Notes under the pieces: generated by a model
Seen by the model: the letters and a program-made list of their open reading frames with translations, nothing else
Told to the model about the DNA's origin: nothing
The model's database searches: none
Assembly: GCA_010645155.1 (NCBI GenBank)
Contig: CM021317.1
Span: forward strand, 11,287,683-11,351,682
DNA: 64,000 nucleotides
Source: Tigriopus japonicus
Taxonomy: Eukaryota > Arthropoda > Copepoda > Harpacticoida > Harpacticidae
Direction: 5' to 3'
Shown: positions 36,201 through 45,551 of the stretch, piece after piece
Layout: each line of letters begins with the position of its first letter
Position numbering within the stretch: position 1 is the stretch's first letter
Position numbers and translations under genes: made by a program

Positions 36201-38024
36201 GGGGCTTTCAAGGTAATTCGAGAATCCAGGACCACTTGGTTCCTACTGATGTCATTCTTGATTGATTGACGCTCATGCATGAGAATACTGTTGTCGAGTT
36301 TAGAGCACTATAGTCGAGTTATTGTTTATTCCGTTTTTCAGTGTGCGTATGATGATGGCACTGGGATTGGCGTGACCCACATCAAGATGATAGGCCTTAA
36401 AGTAGTTTTGGCTCGACTAGCCGGCTACATTGAGTTCTTGGAGTTGGCGAGTATGCAAAATCTCGAAAAAGTTCCCAGGATTTTGAAACGGAACCTCTCC
36501 GACACGCCAGCCAGAAGATGTACGATGATGGTTTTTATTTCGCTTTGAGCTGAGATGATTTGCACTTTCATGAGGCCTCAGCTTAATAACCATTTAGTTT
36601 CCTTTCACTAGTTGGAAAGAAACCTTTTCGTTTATCTTGGTTCGCATGATATCAAAAACGGTGTCATCATCTGTTTTTATAATATTATCATTGCAGACCA
36701 CGTTCGCTCGCACAGTGGGATATCCTTGGACAATGGTTCCGATCCCACGATGGGCGAAGAAGACATTTATCTGGCTTGGCTTCAAGCCATTCGAGCCCAT
36801 CAGCAACCCGTATCTTGTCTCGAATATGGTGGGGGTCGCGTTTTGACCGGCTCCATGGATCACACGATCCGGATTTTCCGTTTGGAAGACCATTTCAATA
36901 TCTACACCCTCCACGGACACTGTGGGCCCATTTCCACGGCCTTTGTGGATGGGACCGTGGCCAACTGTGCGGGCTCTGGGTCCCAAGATGGCATGATCTG
37001 CGTCTGGGATTTGCTAACTGGGGCTTGTATGTACTCGATTCTTGCTCATGACGGCGAAGTGCTGTGCTTGACGTACTCGCCCAGTTACGTGATATCTATG
37101 GGAGCCGATTCCAAGCTCTGTGTTTGGGAGCGATTCCAGGGCCATCTCATCAATACCATACTTTTGGTAAGAATCTTTTCAATTCACCGTGCCTTAAGAA
37201 AATGGTACTAAAAAGGCACGTAGTCATCAGGAAGAAGCATTTGGTTCGCATTATGCCATGGGGATATTATTTGTGTCCTTTATGCAATGCTAGTAGGTAA
37301 GCTTTTTCCACGTAATTTTTTTCCAACAAGAAACTATGAAGTTTCTTTTAATTTGAGCCCAAATGAGAGCCTTACCTACCATGCATGAAATATCGTTTTC
37401 GCGGTAAAGTTAATTGTCACACATTGATTGAATTTTGTTCAATGAAACGCTTTGTTCCAAACTCATTAAATTTTGCACATCGTAAAGGAGTAGGAAATAC
37501 CTTGGAGGAATGGCTTTTATCTGCGAAAAGCTGATTGCCACAGTGCGAAACGCTCTTTTCGTAGGTTCAATTCAATTTCTCTCAATTCTCAAACGCCCTT
37601 GTTTACATGGAAACGAAACTCTTGTTCCTTGATTGCCGTGTCTACTTAAGTGGTGGGAGGGAGGGAGGGAGGGAATTATCAATCTCATCCCCGCTGAACC
37701 GTGTTCTGAACAATAGCATGCATGCCGGGAGAAAGTGTTTCTGACTCTTCTACTAATGAAAGTAATTGAATTTTCCAGGATGGCGGGAGCTTCAGTCGCG
37801 ATATCATAATGCTGACTCACAATCTCATGGTGACGAGTCGAAAATGTGATCTCGTGGTTTGGGATGCCCGTTTGCCGGATCCAGTGAAAATTGTGCGTTT
37901 GGGTGAAAAGTTCGGGATTCATTCGGTGAAAATGATGAAGCATCTCGGAGACACCATCGCCTGTAACTTTGGTAATCAACTCCGCTTGATTCATTTTCCA
38001 CTTTTGTCCGACAAGAAGGATTAA
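27287..38024 (+). CDS. SCAP: SREBP cleavage-activating protein (SCAP), nine coding exons
   Basis: Exons read by splice consensus and frame: 27287-27340, 28033-28412, 28474-28806, 28874-30488, 30548-30714, 35696-36212, 36342-36519, 36697-37166, 37779-38024. Every junction keeps frame and gives 1319 residues (human 1279). SCAP is the ER membrane escort that senses sterol and carries SREBP to the Golgi. YYRHGLFCASHP near residue 30 opens the first membrane segment. Exon 4 holds the sterol-sensing domain (about 295-460), including YVYF at 311, IRVAQGLS and SDFFLQ. KKLPPSHWSMLFGLYNMSLFGEYV marks the second lumenal loop. The WD-repeat half begins in exon 5 (VLEGHKYDVEGL) and ends with IACNFGNQLRLIHFP. 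Exon 6 inserts a His/Gln-rich stretch between WD repeats. The COPII-binding MELADL of vertebrates appears as LELRDV. Intron 5 (4981 bp) contains a complete gene on the other strand. Confidence 0.93.
27673..27993. mobile_element. hAT-like MITE in SCAP intron 1
   Basis: The inverted ends TAGTGATGGACCGAAAG (27673) and CTTTCGGTCCACCACTA (to 27993) enclose many TTTCGG/CCGAAA words. The flanks are GAAAAAAC (27665-27672) and GAAAAAAAC (27994-28002), an 8-bp target duplication differing only in A-run length. It lies 40 bases upstream of the intron 1 acceptor and so could affect splicing of exon 2. Non-autonomous. Confidence 0.75.
30733..30738 (-). promoter_or_regulatory. polyadenylation signal for the nested protease-homologue gene
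   Basis: TTTATT on the plus strand is AATAAA on the minus strand, 43 bases past that gene's stop codon. Normal cleavage 10-30 bases further would fall at or inside SCAP exon 5 (which ends at 30714), so the two transcripts nearly touch or overlap as antisense. Confidence 0.6.
30781..34653 (-). CDS. secreted serine protease homologue with five Cys/Trp repeats and three EGF-like modules
   Basis: This intronless 1290-residue frame lies wholly inside SCAP intron 5 on the opposite strand. A signal peptide (about 1-20) is followed by a repeat-EGF pattern: repeat 1 (63-169), EGF-like (173-209), repeat 2 (217-322), EGF-like (326-370), repeat 3 (378-478), a Ser/Thr/Pro-rich linker, repeat 4, EGF-like, repeat 5, a Pro-rich linker, then a trypsin-like domain from about 1025. 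Each repeat runs from CxC through YQHxSGxxFLY, W.I...G and CPY to a closing Cys. The EGF-like modules begin DPCSVxxCG. The protease domain has lost catalysis: LTAASC replaces LTAAHC (His to Ser), CYLDKGTPLVC replaces the GDSGGPLVC loop (Ser to Lys), and only Asp in DNDIALVKV remains. No R/K-IVGG activation site is seen. It should act extracellularly as a non-enzymatic binding or regulatory protein. I do not recognise the repeat by name. Confidence 0.88.
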   Translation of the reverse strand: MDIRVILFGVCALSIPVSWTLEVSSISPPTSQAQADIDISINNSNNNNNISASDLVPKTDTSCNCEAVEIVSTKDTVLTKHKLLLGRYLKQEESFNGRPSYQHYSGNFYLVYNTHSQGFWAVSEKLNTDVVRLENQGNHECPYRMKSLWRFADGDLNALVYDVSLQVVCLEDPCSVANCGQQAQCQQEGNTTSCVCNDGYYGDPYVRCFPIEADGDCNCQRLIFSTQNSVALAKHHNSYGEYFLYSSFGGFPVYQHFAGVEYLYFKDGNWLISDDIGLREAGLQNQGDISKCPYQFRTTWEYADIEQPGWQWVYDYSARLVCPSDPCSVIKCGFHATCQVVESEQGGDGLGQGVCNCDEGYDGNPYSRCFPQIFNDKCKCKELVLSSLGASALAQADKMGSYFLYEYFNGFPAYQHKSGLDFLFFAEGNAWVIGAQFGGSRVGIVNFDRNSCPYNLTSFWRHSVAGQLQVDESLTLECNDELALGLPSAPEIQQIVGPSPQIIETFGLLDNNTPAPPSSALPLNETMSITTTTPTSTTPDLGEFSPSDELTSPAASESSTTIASKTLGITESTPLSPSSSTTSSVLEDYDVENDDYDNENEEFIEETTLDPARIDLNADIDSEETTTEPTVVTSEPYSINSNTSIGTRLFTTISTTTVSTTPERIFDTTCTCKEILINSTNEPTIAKHSTQLGLYELHDVKSGRPVYKHKERSQFLYYHPYSGGNWLINSEVGLLYGGIQNSKDFPICPYLINTVWQYGDSELGGWVYDPSLSVTCPKDPCSVLKCGFRAQCLTQGDVSSCVCRAGFNGNPNDRCFPNEVQPACPCMRLKLSTEGAAKEHQRDKMGDYFLWGYYNDKPVFQHSSGLDFLYFHKNNVWGIGPKIGGNSAGLLNFGKLSCPYNLRTPWEFGTKDKSLRRQVDESIKLECLDFKTLPSIPPVVPPLRTAPVGPDLIQKLHNPLLRGPPPPPQSQSGYQTSVLPYEPYRQHHPPAPVYSSISSRRAQFPLNANFPPLVKPQRPTPIRHYDSCGTRPILPQYSYYSKDSNVSVPYGSFPWHAQIAVMEREDDLQHLCSGVILSKKYVLTAASCLTNQPMMKYRIVVGQNNLGRDDDLHEKIFQIQSIYIHDKYDDVSGDNDIALVKVKHIPGYGMISFNDHVSAACLPHHDLRTNGDSLCEISSWSVIEEDQIRLEGRLKGSAVPIIQDPCLGTNDKDRSWICAGTKQNPIECYLDKGTPLVCNIGPRHSIVGILTKASSCLEDTPLTGPASVGVTNRFIRVSQYSDWIRTRLDL
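34654..35695. other. rest of SCAP intron 5; upstream region of the nested gene
   Basis: The minus-strand promoter and leader of the nested protease-homologue gene must lie here. The clean ATG context and signal peptide at 34653 suggest a short 5' UTR, but no TATA box was identified. The SCAP acceptor at its right end reads TTTTCACAG|G at 35695/35696. Frames on either strand show no recognisable domain. Confidence 0.4.
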
Positions 38025-38225
38025 GTGATTTAATCTCAAAAGTCAACAGATGCCCAAATCGGCGTACGAGAAAACCAGTACCTTACACATTTTAAAATTG
38101 ATGATGATTAGTTACTCAATAACGGACAGACCGACAGATCTCAGGAAAGGTTTACCTGAAAAGTGTGAATCGCTCAAACGCTAGCAATGCTACTATGTTC
38201 TCCTAGTTACCAGAAACCATTTCCG

Positions 38226-38231
38226 TTTATT
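38226..38231 (-). promoter_or_regulatory. polyadenylation signal for the methyltransferase-like gene
   Basis: AATAAA on the minus strand lies 173 bases past the stop at 38404. It is left of the SCAP signal at 38298, so the two convergent 3' ends overlap. Confidence 0.45.
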
Positions 38232-38297
38232 CTTGAACTCCAAATTTAACGTGTTAAAAATCGCTCTATTTTCCAAACTTCAGATCCTCGTGTTAAA

Positions 38298-38303
38298 AAT
38301 AAA
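38298..38303 (+). promoter_or_regulatory. polyadenylation signal for SCAP
   Basis: AATAAA lies 274 bases after the SCAP stop codon at 38024. It is the first canonical signal seen downstream. Confidence 0.5.
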
Positions 38304-38403
38304 ATAGTCGTGTTTCGTTTCGGATGTATTTCAGTGCTTGTTTTCGTCACAGGGGCAGCCTTCAATTTAGAAATAGGATCTTGACTATTAAGCCACAAAG
38401 TGG

Positions 38404-39903
38404 TTACATTTTCAAAACTTGCACGTCAGCGCCTTTGAAGGTTTTATCATGATGAGTGGCGATAGCTTTGGCCTTCTCCTTCAGGCTCTGCAACTTCTCC
38501 GCATCCTCGTCAATGGCCACGGCAAATCGACCCATCTTTTGGGCAGCCAGACTCAGTTCCCGCCCCCGACAACACAAATCCAACACGCAATCGCCCTCCA
38601 CCGTCAAAGCATGGATGATGGTGTTCTCGAGATGCTCGACGCTTTGGGTCAAGAAACAGGTGGTCATATCTTTGCGGACCATGGGAAAAGGCACTTGACT
38701 TTGGGCCTCCAAACACCCCGGGAAGAAATAAGCCAGCAAGAAGTAGGAACAAGTCTCGCGGAGCTTGCCATTGGTGGCTTGATCCAGGTTTTGATCTTGG
38801 CGGTCGATCACCAGACATTGGACGTGTTGGGTGTGCCGTTGGAGAGCGTCTAGGTAGATGGGCAACGTGATGGGCGCACAGCCCACCAAGACCAGGAAAC
38901 AAGGTAAACCGGCTTCTTGATTGGTGGTCCGAATGCATTGAATCATATTGGACATATCACCCCGCCCCCATTCGGCCGGGGTGTGGACCATGGACAGATG
39001 AGCGCCCCGAAATTCCGGCATCAACGCCACGAGCGAGGCGTGCTTCAACGTGATGGACACGCCTTGAATGAGCGTGACGTGGCAACGTCGGGTTTGACCG
39101 TTTTCGTCTTCGAACACCGCCCCCGGCAAATTGGTCCGTAGAGGTCGGGCTTTGACCCGCGATTGGGCCACCACCACGGCCTTGGGGGCTTTGAACTGGC
39201 CCAGCGTGACCTTAGCACTCCGTTGATTCAAACTTTTGCGTTTCAAGGCGATCATAGCGGGTGTGGGATTTTCCAAGCCCAAATCGTAGTCGTCGTTTTC
39301 GGGCTCATTTTCGGCCAGAACCTCAAGCTGATCGGACTTTGGTTCGGGAACCAATGGACCAGCCGGTGTGGGTGTGGCCAGGGCGGATCGGAGAGCCTCG
39401 GGCGCCAGCGATCGACGACTGCGGGCAGTCATTTGAGGTCGATCGTTCACGATCGATCGACGAGAGGATCGCGATCGTTTCGAGGCCGGTTCGGGGGCTT
39501 CTACTTCGGGCTCGAAGGCCACGGTCGGGCCGGCCGGCTCCGGGGGCCGTTTGCGAGGATTGGGCGTGGCCGGTGGAGATCCGAGCTGTCCGTGGGCGTG
39601 TTTGAGCATGAGTTTGGCCAGTCGTCGCATGTCCGTGACGCCCATGCCGTTGCCATCGCGAATGAGATCGTATCCGAGTCGGACTTGGATTTCGGCCATA
39701 CTTTGGCCGGTCAGGGTTTGGAGGCGGTGCTTGAGCAGACTCTTGGCTATCGTGGACACGCTCTCTTTCTTCTTAAATCGAAATTCTTCCTCTTGTTCTT
39801 GTTGCTCTTTCTCGCGGTCGTTGGACGAAGCCTGGAAGTGGCGAAACACGAGTTCCAGATCTCGTCCCACCAGGGCCTTCTCATCCGTTAACACGGTCAC
39901 CAT
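38404..39903 (-). CDS. protein with degenerate N4/N6 DNA methyltransferase-like C-terminal domain
   Basis: An intronless frame of 499 residues from the ATG at 39903; an ATG 19 codons upstream (39960) would add only a hydrophobic stretch and is less likely. The N-terminal 280 residues are charged and partly low-complexity, with basic clusters such as SKRSRSSRRS that look like nuclear localisation signals, and DDYDLGLENPTPAMIALKRKSLNQRS. From about residue 280 the layout resembles beta-class (N6_N4_Mtase) enzymes. LSMVHTPAEWGRGD (303-316) sits where the catalytic DPPY motif belongs. A CLVIDRQDQN strand and a YFLLAYF segment follow. VEHLENTIIHALTVEGDCVLDLCC (from about 422) then GRELSLAAQKMGRFAVAIDED corresponds to the K-P-x-x-L...GD-x-VLDPF-x-G-S-G-T motif I and its acidic follow-on. 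Both DPPY and GSGTT are lost, so it is probably not a working methyltransferase. The domain assignment is mine by eye, at moderate certainty; that the frame is a gene is much more certain. Confidence 0.75.
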   Translation of the reverse strand: MVTVLTDEKALVGRDLELVFRHFQASSNDREKEQQEQEEEFRFKKKESVSTIAKSLLKHRLQTLTGQSMAEIQVRLGYDLIRDGNGMGVTDMRRLAKLMLKHAHGQLGSPPATPNPRKRPPEPAGPTVAFEPEVEAPEPASKRSRSSRRSIVNDRPQMTARSRRSLAPEALRSALATPTPAGPLVPEPKSDQLEVLAENEPENDDYDLGLENPTPAMIALKRKSLNQRSAKVTLGQFKAPKAVVVAQSRVKARPLRTNLPGAVFEDENGQTRRCHVTLIQGVSITLKHASLVALMPEFRGAHLSMVHTPAEWGRGDMSNMIQCIRTTNQEAGLPCFLVLVGCAPITLPIYLDALQRHTQHVQCLVIDRQDQNLDQATNGKLRETCSYFLLAYFFPGCLEAQSQVPFPMVRKDMTTCFLTQSVEHLENTIIHALTVEGDCVLDLCCRGRELSLAAQKMGRFAVAIDEDAEKLQSLKEKAKAIATHHDKTFKGADVQVLKM

Positions 39904-40825
39904 AATGTGGATGGGGCTGAGGATGAGAATGAGGAAGACAATCCGGTCAAGAAGGGCCAACCGATCAACGGGATCAATGAATTATTCAACGCGTGGACGA
40001 TTATTTCACTCTTCAATTTGGATGGAGCTTCACCGAGCAACCCGAGCTGGCTGGGGGTTCAACGCATTGGAGACTCCGACCGTGAGTCCAAGCGGATTCG
40101 GCAAAGGAATGATTCGTTCGGTCAATTCGGAGAACGAGATTGATGGATAGCTCTTGAAGTCGTGACGAGTGCCGAATCGAGGAACGAGTTCGTTCGTCCG
40201 TCCGTCGGTCGTTGGTTTGTTTGTTTGGATCGGCCCCTACCTAGTGTTGCCGGTCTGGCTGAAAAAGCACGCTCATGCATCCCAATGGCCGGCCATGGGC
40301 CAGCCACCGGACAGCTTGAGGAATTCGGCTGGAAAGCCCACTTCTCCTGGGAGTTAAACCGCGCGTTCAATCCACTAACCGATCAAAAATGAATCATGTG
40401 GGAGCGGGGATTCACGTTTCCGTGTTTGGTCTTAGGCGGGAGGAATGGCCCTAAAAGTACGGCTAAACGAAATCAGCAACACTGGCGAGGATCATTCTCG
40501 TATTTCTCGGAGGTTCAGGGGGTTATTATAGTGTAAGAGCATTTAAGGCGGCAACTTTTGATGTCATGTAGGGATGGGTGACACGGGGATTTTTGATAAA
40601 GAGCTCTTCATTTTTGAATAGAAACCATTTAATTGCGCTTATTCTTACAAAAAACGGGTTTGATAATAAATGAAGGTTCTAATTAAGTCCTAAACCCGTG
40701 AAGCGATAATCAAAAATCCACAACCCAAAAATATGTGTCCAAACTTTAAATATACCCTCCTTCATAGCCTCTGGACCCTATGAGGGGTCTTACCAATCTT
40801 TTTAATATTTTTAAAGTAGAGAGCC

Positions 40826-43800
40826 TAATACAACGCAACCAATGGATTACTCAGGCTCAGTTTTGTGACAACTTTTTTTCTTTCCGCTCGGGCCAACTTC
40901 CTTGTTTCCATAGTAGTAAAATGAGCGAGTTCTTTCATTCAAACATGTCTACGAAGGCTTGCCGATGGCCGATTGCGCAAATGAGGACAAATTTCAACTT
41001 CCAAGAGGTAGATATATGCTGTGAAAGGGTCATTTTGAAAAATTAGTGTCAAAATATTGAGTAATTAACGATTTAACCCACTTTTCTCCCAGTTTTGGAA
41101 CAATTTACATGAGGGTAGGATTCAGGTCAGCCATGGTTCCAGATGTTTCAAATAATATTCAAAGTGAACAAAGGGATTAAGAACTGGGTAAACTTACAGA
41201 AGTTCATTTGAAAGAAGCATCATCAGAACACTAGCGACGGTGGCTTTATCATAAAGCTTTAAACAAGCCAAACAACAAGGAAGTGAAAGGGGAAAAAATA
41301 CAACAAATGGGAGACTTTGAACAAAAAATATCTATGGAAGGGCTTCAATCCATCCTATTTTAGGATCCAATGCTTAGATCAATCTTTACTGGCATGATCT
41401 ATGTAAATTGATGGCAAAATCGACTTTTGTTATAACTTGAACTTCCTCATTGATGGTGGCAACAACAACAGCAAACATTAGAAGTTTCAAAAAGCCAAAC
41501 AACCTAACTATGTCAACGCTTCTTTCCCATGAGCTTCTTTAGGTAAACTCATAATGATTATTTAAAAAACTTTGCTGTATTCAAAATGCACCAAATAGGA
41601 GCTTGATGCAGAAGACTAGAATGTGAAAAGATCTGTTTAATCATGTGAAAAGTCACATTTTTCACTTTTGAATTTCTTTGATAGTTTGTGAGCTACCCTT
41701 TATTCAACATTTTCTATATGGCACAAGAAACATTTGCCATCCATCAGAATCTTTTTGAAATCAGTTAGACATTTTGAAAAACTTGATAAGCAACTCTCTT
41801 ATCCTCTGTGCAAGTTGTCCAGGGAATTCTCTTGCTATGGATAACTTACATGGAGAGTTAGACAGTAGCCCATCAAGTTTTCAAAACGTCAATTTGATTT
41901 ACAGAAAGATGTTGAAAGATAACAAATATTTTCCATAATATAGGGAATTTTGAATGAAGGGTATTTCAACAGATCTTCCCGTTTTTGAATTTTGCATTAT
42001 GCTTCTGTTTGGTGCAAATTCAACACAAGTTGCAATGGGCTTTATCCATAAAGTTAAAACCAAATCTTTTTGTTAACTCTTTGGTGATTTATAGGCATTA
42101 TCTGGAAAATCTTGTTTAATATGTGCTTGTTTGGTTTAGATTTTCTGGACATGTTTATTTGCAATGAATTAGCAATTTTTCAATTGCCACTTCACGACGT
42201 TCATGACAATGCAACGTCATGAGGCCTTGGCCTCGTGACGTCATGTGATGACGTGAACAGCCGGTCACATGACCTCAACAGAAAAAAGGACATTGTTCTG
42301 GATTCAATGCAATGATTTCTGACAAAAACTGCTTTATCTCACTCAATTCTGTTGTTCAAGGCTTAATGACTAAATTAAAAAGTGCCGATGTGGTTTGGTT
42401 GAATTTTTTAAATTGCTAACTCTCAATTATAATCCAAATTAGGCAGACAAATATTCAAGAAAATGATTTAAATAATTTCTGAGAGGGATAGATTGTCAAT
42501 TTCAGTCAGAGTTGGGTTAATTTCTTGATGAAATGTAATAAATTAAAATTAAAATTACTTACTCAAAAAAGTAATCCATCACAATAACATTGTATGAAAA
42601 ATTAATTGACTAATGGACTTCAAAATTATGGGGATGTGGCGAGGTGTCGTCTTGAGTATTTGATGTATGAACAAGAGAGAACCAGATTGTACATATAAAA
42701 ACCTTCTTTTAGAATTCAAGTTATCGAGTCAGGTCCTGTCGTTTCATTACAGGGGATCAATTAAAATTTATTTTATTGCACTTGTTGGAAAATTTCTATT
42801 AATTGAGACTCTTTTGTCAATATTGGATTTGATTTATTCTCAGTTATATGCTTAAGCAAGGTCCATGGCTTAAGTGGGTCTGATTTTATTCATTATCTTT
42901 TCTTTTGAAACATAAGCATATTAGGCAAGTGATGGTTTCCCTACTTTGTTTAAAAACTGTTATGTTTATTGGTTTTTTTTCACTTGCCATTTTAATACTT
43001 GAGAAATGCTAATCAAAATTTAAAATGACAAACATTTTTGTCCTGAAATACTAAGACAGTACTTATTAGTTAGTTGATGTTTCAGTGTCAGTTTTCTTTT
43101 TTTGTTGAAGAGACATTCTGTCTAAGCCTAAGTTGCTACATTGTTAGCAATAATTCAAGCCTGAAGAAATTGTTTCTTGACAAGCTTTACATGTTAATTG
43201 GAAGACAGTGGAATAAAACTTTGACATGCTCTTTAATTCATTCAACCCTTTTTATTTCTTTTTACGTTCACATTGAGCCTTAAAACCCCCAATTGCTGAA
43301 CTAGAACCGTTTTAAGTGTAAATCATGGCATTGGATTCAGGAGAATGTCCTACTTTTTTACAACAAGGTGATCAAGAAGGAAACGTCGATTTAAGAAGCT
43401 ACATTTTGTGGATAAGGTTTTGCAATCTTATGGATGTGTAGATTATTCTTGGCTTGTCTGTAAGATTCTCGCAACAAATAAAGTTATTTTCTTGCAAATA
43501 ATCCGTTTCTACACACTAAGCTGCTACAGTTGGGGGTGGGAATCGGTCACCCTCTGAGCGTACTTTAGTGAAGAATTTCAAAACAAAATAGGCCAAGACC
43601 TTGGGGTGTTGCATATTTATTTGAGTATTTCTTCATCCTTTGGATATTGGGTATTGATGACGATGTGAGGTCTGGACGAAAGAACAACATTGCAGCGTTG
43701 CCAGATATTTCCAAAACAATAGTTTCAAATTGTCATGTCAAAATGGCAAATGCTATGGATAACACTTCCTCTCATTTATAACATATTCCACTTTCAAAAC

Positions 43801-44650
43801 AGAAACAAACACATCTTTAGCTATTGACCTAACAAAAGTTCTTGGTTACCGGATTCTCAATTTCCAGACTCCAGAATTAGTGAGTAGTTTTGATCTCACA
43901 TTCATTAATTTGAGTAAATCTAGAACTTTTAATTGTTTTAAATCAATGCTTTTTGAAATTTTTTTGCTCAAGTGTCAGTCATGGCTTGACACACTTTGTT
44001 TCTGTCAAACCGAATCTGGACTTTTTCTTGGTGCTTTTTGGCCTGACTAGTTCAAAAAGCTCTGGCAACACTGGTTTGCTCTTTCGCCCAGACCTCATTT
44101 CGTCACCATTACTGGATATTGAGCTTGTCTAAATTAATACCATATGGTGCAAATTATAATGTTAATTCATTTCATGGATTTGTTCTTTGTTTCCTGTGGT
44201 TGAAAGCAAAAAAATCATTCAAATCGCAACAATTAGCAAGACCATTTTCACATATTTTGGTGTGAAATTTCATTCAAAGCTCTTGCAAACTATGAAATAT
44301 ATGATGTGCTATGTGATCTATGTGAACTCTGTGGCATCCTATCCTCATGTAAGTTGTTCCAAAACCGGGAGAAAAGTGGGTTAAATCGTTTATTTCTCAA
44401 TATTTTGACAACAATTCTTCAAAATAATCCCTTGACAGATATATGTATCTGTCTCTTGGACGTTAAGATTTGTGCTCATTTGTGTGACAGGCCATCTACA
44501 AGCCTTCGTAGACATGTTTGAATGAAAGAACTCGCTCAATTTACTACTGTGGATCATGGAGACAAGGAAGTTGGCCCAAGCGGAAAGAAAAAAAAAGTTG
44601 TCACAAACCTGGGCCAGACTAATCCATTACTGCGTTGTATCAGCCCTTCA
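40826..44650. repeat. 3.8-kb inverted repeat with arms of about 330 bp
   Basis: The left arm (about 40826-41160) and right arm (about 44300-44650) are inverted copies, with clear blocks such as ACATGTCTACGAAGGCTTG, GGGAGAAAAGTGGGTTAAAT and TTCCGCTCGGGCCAACTTCC. They differ by scattered substitutions and small indels. The 3.1 kb between has no long frame. This may be a non-autonomous element with long terminal inverted repeats or two head-to-head copies of one repeat. No target duplication was found. Confidence 0.7.
43641..44121. repeat. hairpin element with arms of about 63 bp
   Basis: TGGATATTGG...GAGGTCTGGACGAAAGA...GTTGCCAGA (43641-43705) is repeated inverted at 44061-44121 with a few mismatches. 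The 355-base loop encodes nothing. It lies inside the larger inverted repeat, so it is probably a younger insertion or the remnant of another MITE. Confidence 0.6.
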
Positions 44651-45408
44651 CGCACCCAAATTCTCACCATACATTTACCCTTGCAAAACGGTATTTTCCC
44701 ATAGAGTTCTTAAAGCGCAATCGATGAAATAGAAAAGACGTGCAACCTTTGAGCTTTATTACACAATATTTCAGTTATTATGTGCCCGATTTGTGTTCAG
44801 AAGTTTGAAAATAGTTCAAAATTTTGTGTCAGGGTGCAATTTTGGGAGTTGCATTAGTACTGTGACAATTACCTGTTCGTTAAAGGACCATAATCAAGAA
44901 GCACTGGACTGTTGCCTGGAGTGGGAGACCAACGAAGAGAACTTTGATTTCCCGCAGGATGAAAATCATCGAATTAATTACGTTCTTCTCCATATGAGAC
45001 CTTACGTGAATTGGGCAAACCACGTAATTAAAAATCCACCATAAAGCTCCTATTTTTGCCGCCACCCCTGGCACTTTTCTTTCACGACCTTATGGCAAAT
45101 AGAACACCAAAAAAATATTAGTCAAATATTGATCAAAAAAAGCGATATTGATGAAGAACTATATTTCGTGGCTTAGGCATTCACGTGTGTGTGTATGTAT
45201 ATTGTATATTATTACATCATCATTTCAGCGTAAATCTGTACCTTTGGTACGGGAGGGGGTCGAAACAACAAATTCCACGAAAAGGCTGAACGAAAGTACA
45301 CTATTTTGCTAATGGGGTGGAGCCCAAGATTCATTCATGATATCATTTATGGTGGATTGAATCATCAGGTTGTGTTATAATCTGTTTGTATTTTTTCGTT
45401 GTTTCAGA

Positions 45409-45551
45409 ACGACTATTTGGTGGGTAGCGAATATTTAAATCAGAACGAAGATGACGGTTTGCCCGTCAAGAACAACAATAATATAAATAATAGTAATACA
45501 AGCACTAGCAATGACAATGATATAAATGATAATAAATGGTTAACTAGTTAG
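45409..45551 (+). other. possible last exon of an unassigned plus-strand gene
   Basis: A good acceptor (TTGTTTCAG) at 45400-45408 is followed by an open stretch beginning NDYLVGSEYLNQNEDDGLPV, then an Asn-rich run, ending at TAG (45549-45551). The first 25 residues look like coding sequence; the rest is AAT-repeat. No upstream exon could be linked to it across 38-45 kb, and it converges on the phosphatase gene 300 bases away. It could be chance. Confidence 0.22.

Larger units (their letters stand above)
39961..45408. other. long spacer with inverted repeats, no gene recognised
   Basis: The first 400 bases are GC-richer and probably hold the promoter of the methyltransferase-like gene. After 40500 the DNA is AT-rich. 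It holds the arms of a 3.8-kb inverted repeat (40826-44650) and an internal hairpin (43641-44121). A diverged segment at about 44880-45040 recurs near 56720 and 57060. Open frames in it (for example 44793-45044) are repeat sequence. Confidence 0.45.

Noticed and set aside
36594..36986. 130-codon minus-strand frame
   Set aside because: Antisense shadow of SCAP exon 8, whose plus-strand frame matches WD repeats.
39163..39891. 242-codon plus-strand frame
   Set aside because: It is antisense to the methyltransferase-like gene. The minus-strand frame has motif content, a charged low-complexity nuclear-type region and a stop near a polyadenylation signal; this one has none of these.
44793..45044. 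83-codon plus-strand frame
   Set aside because: Overlaps a dispersed repeat also found near 56720 and 57060, where the frame is not kept.
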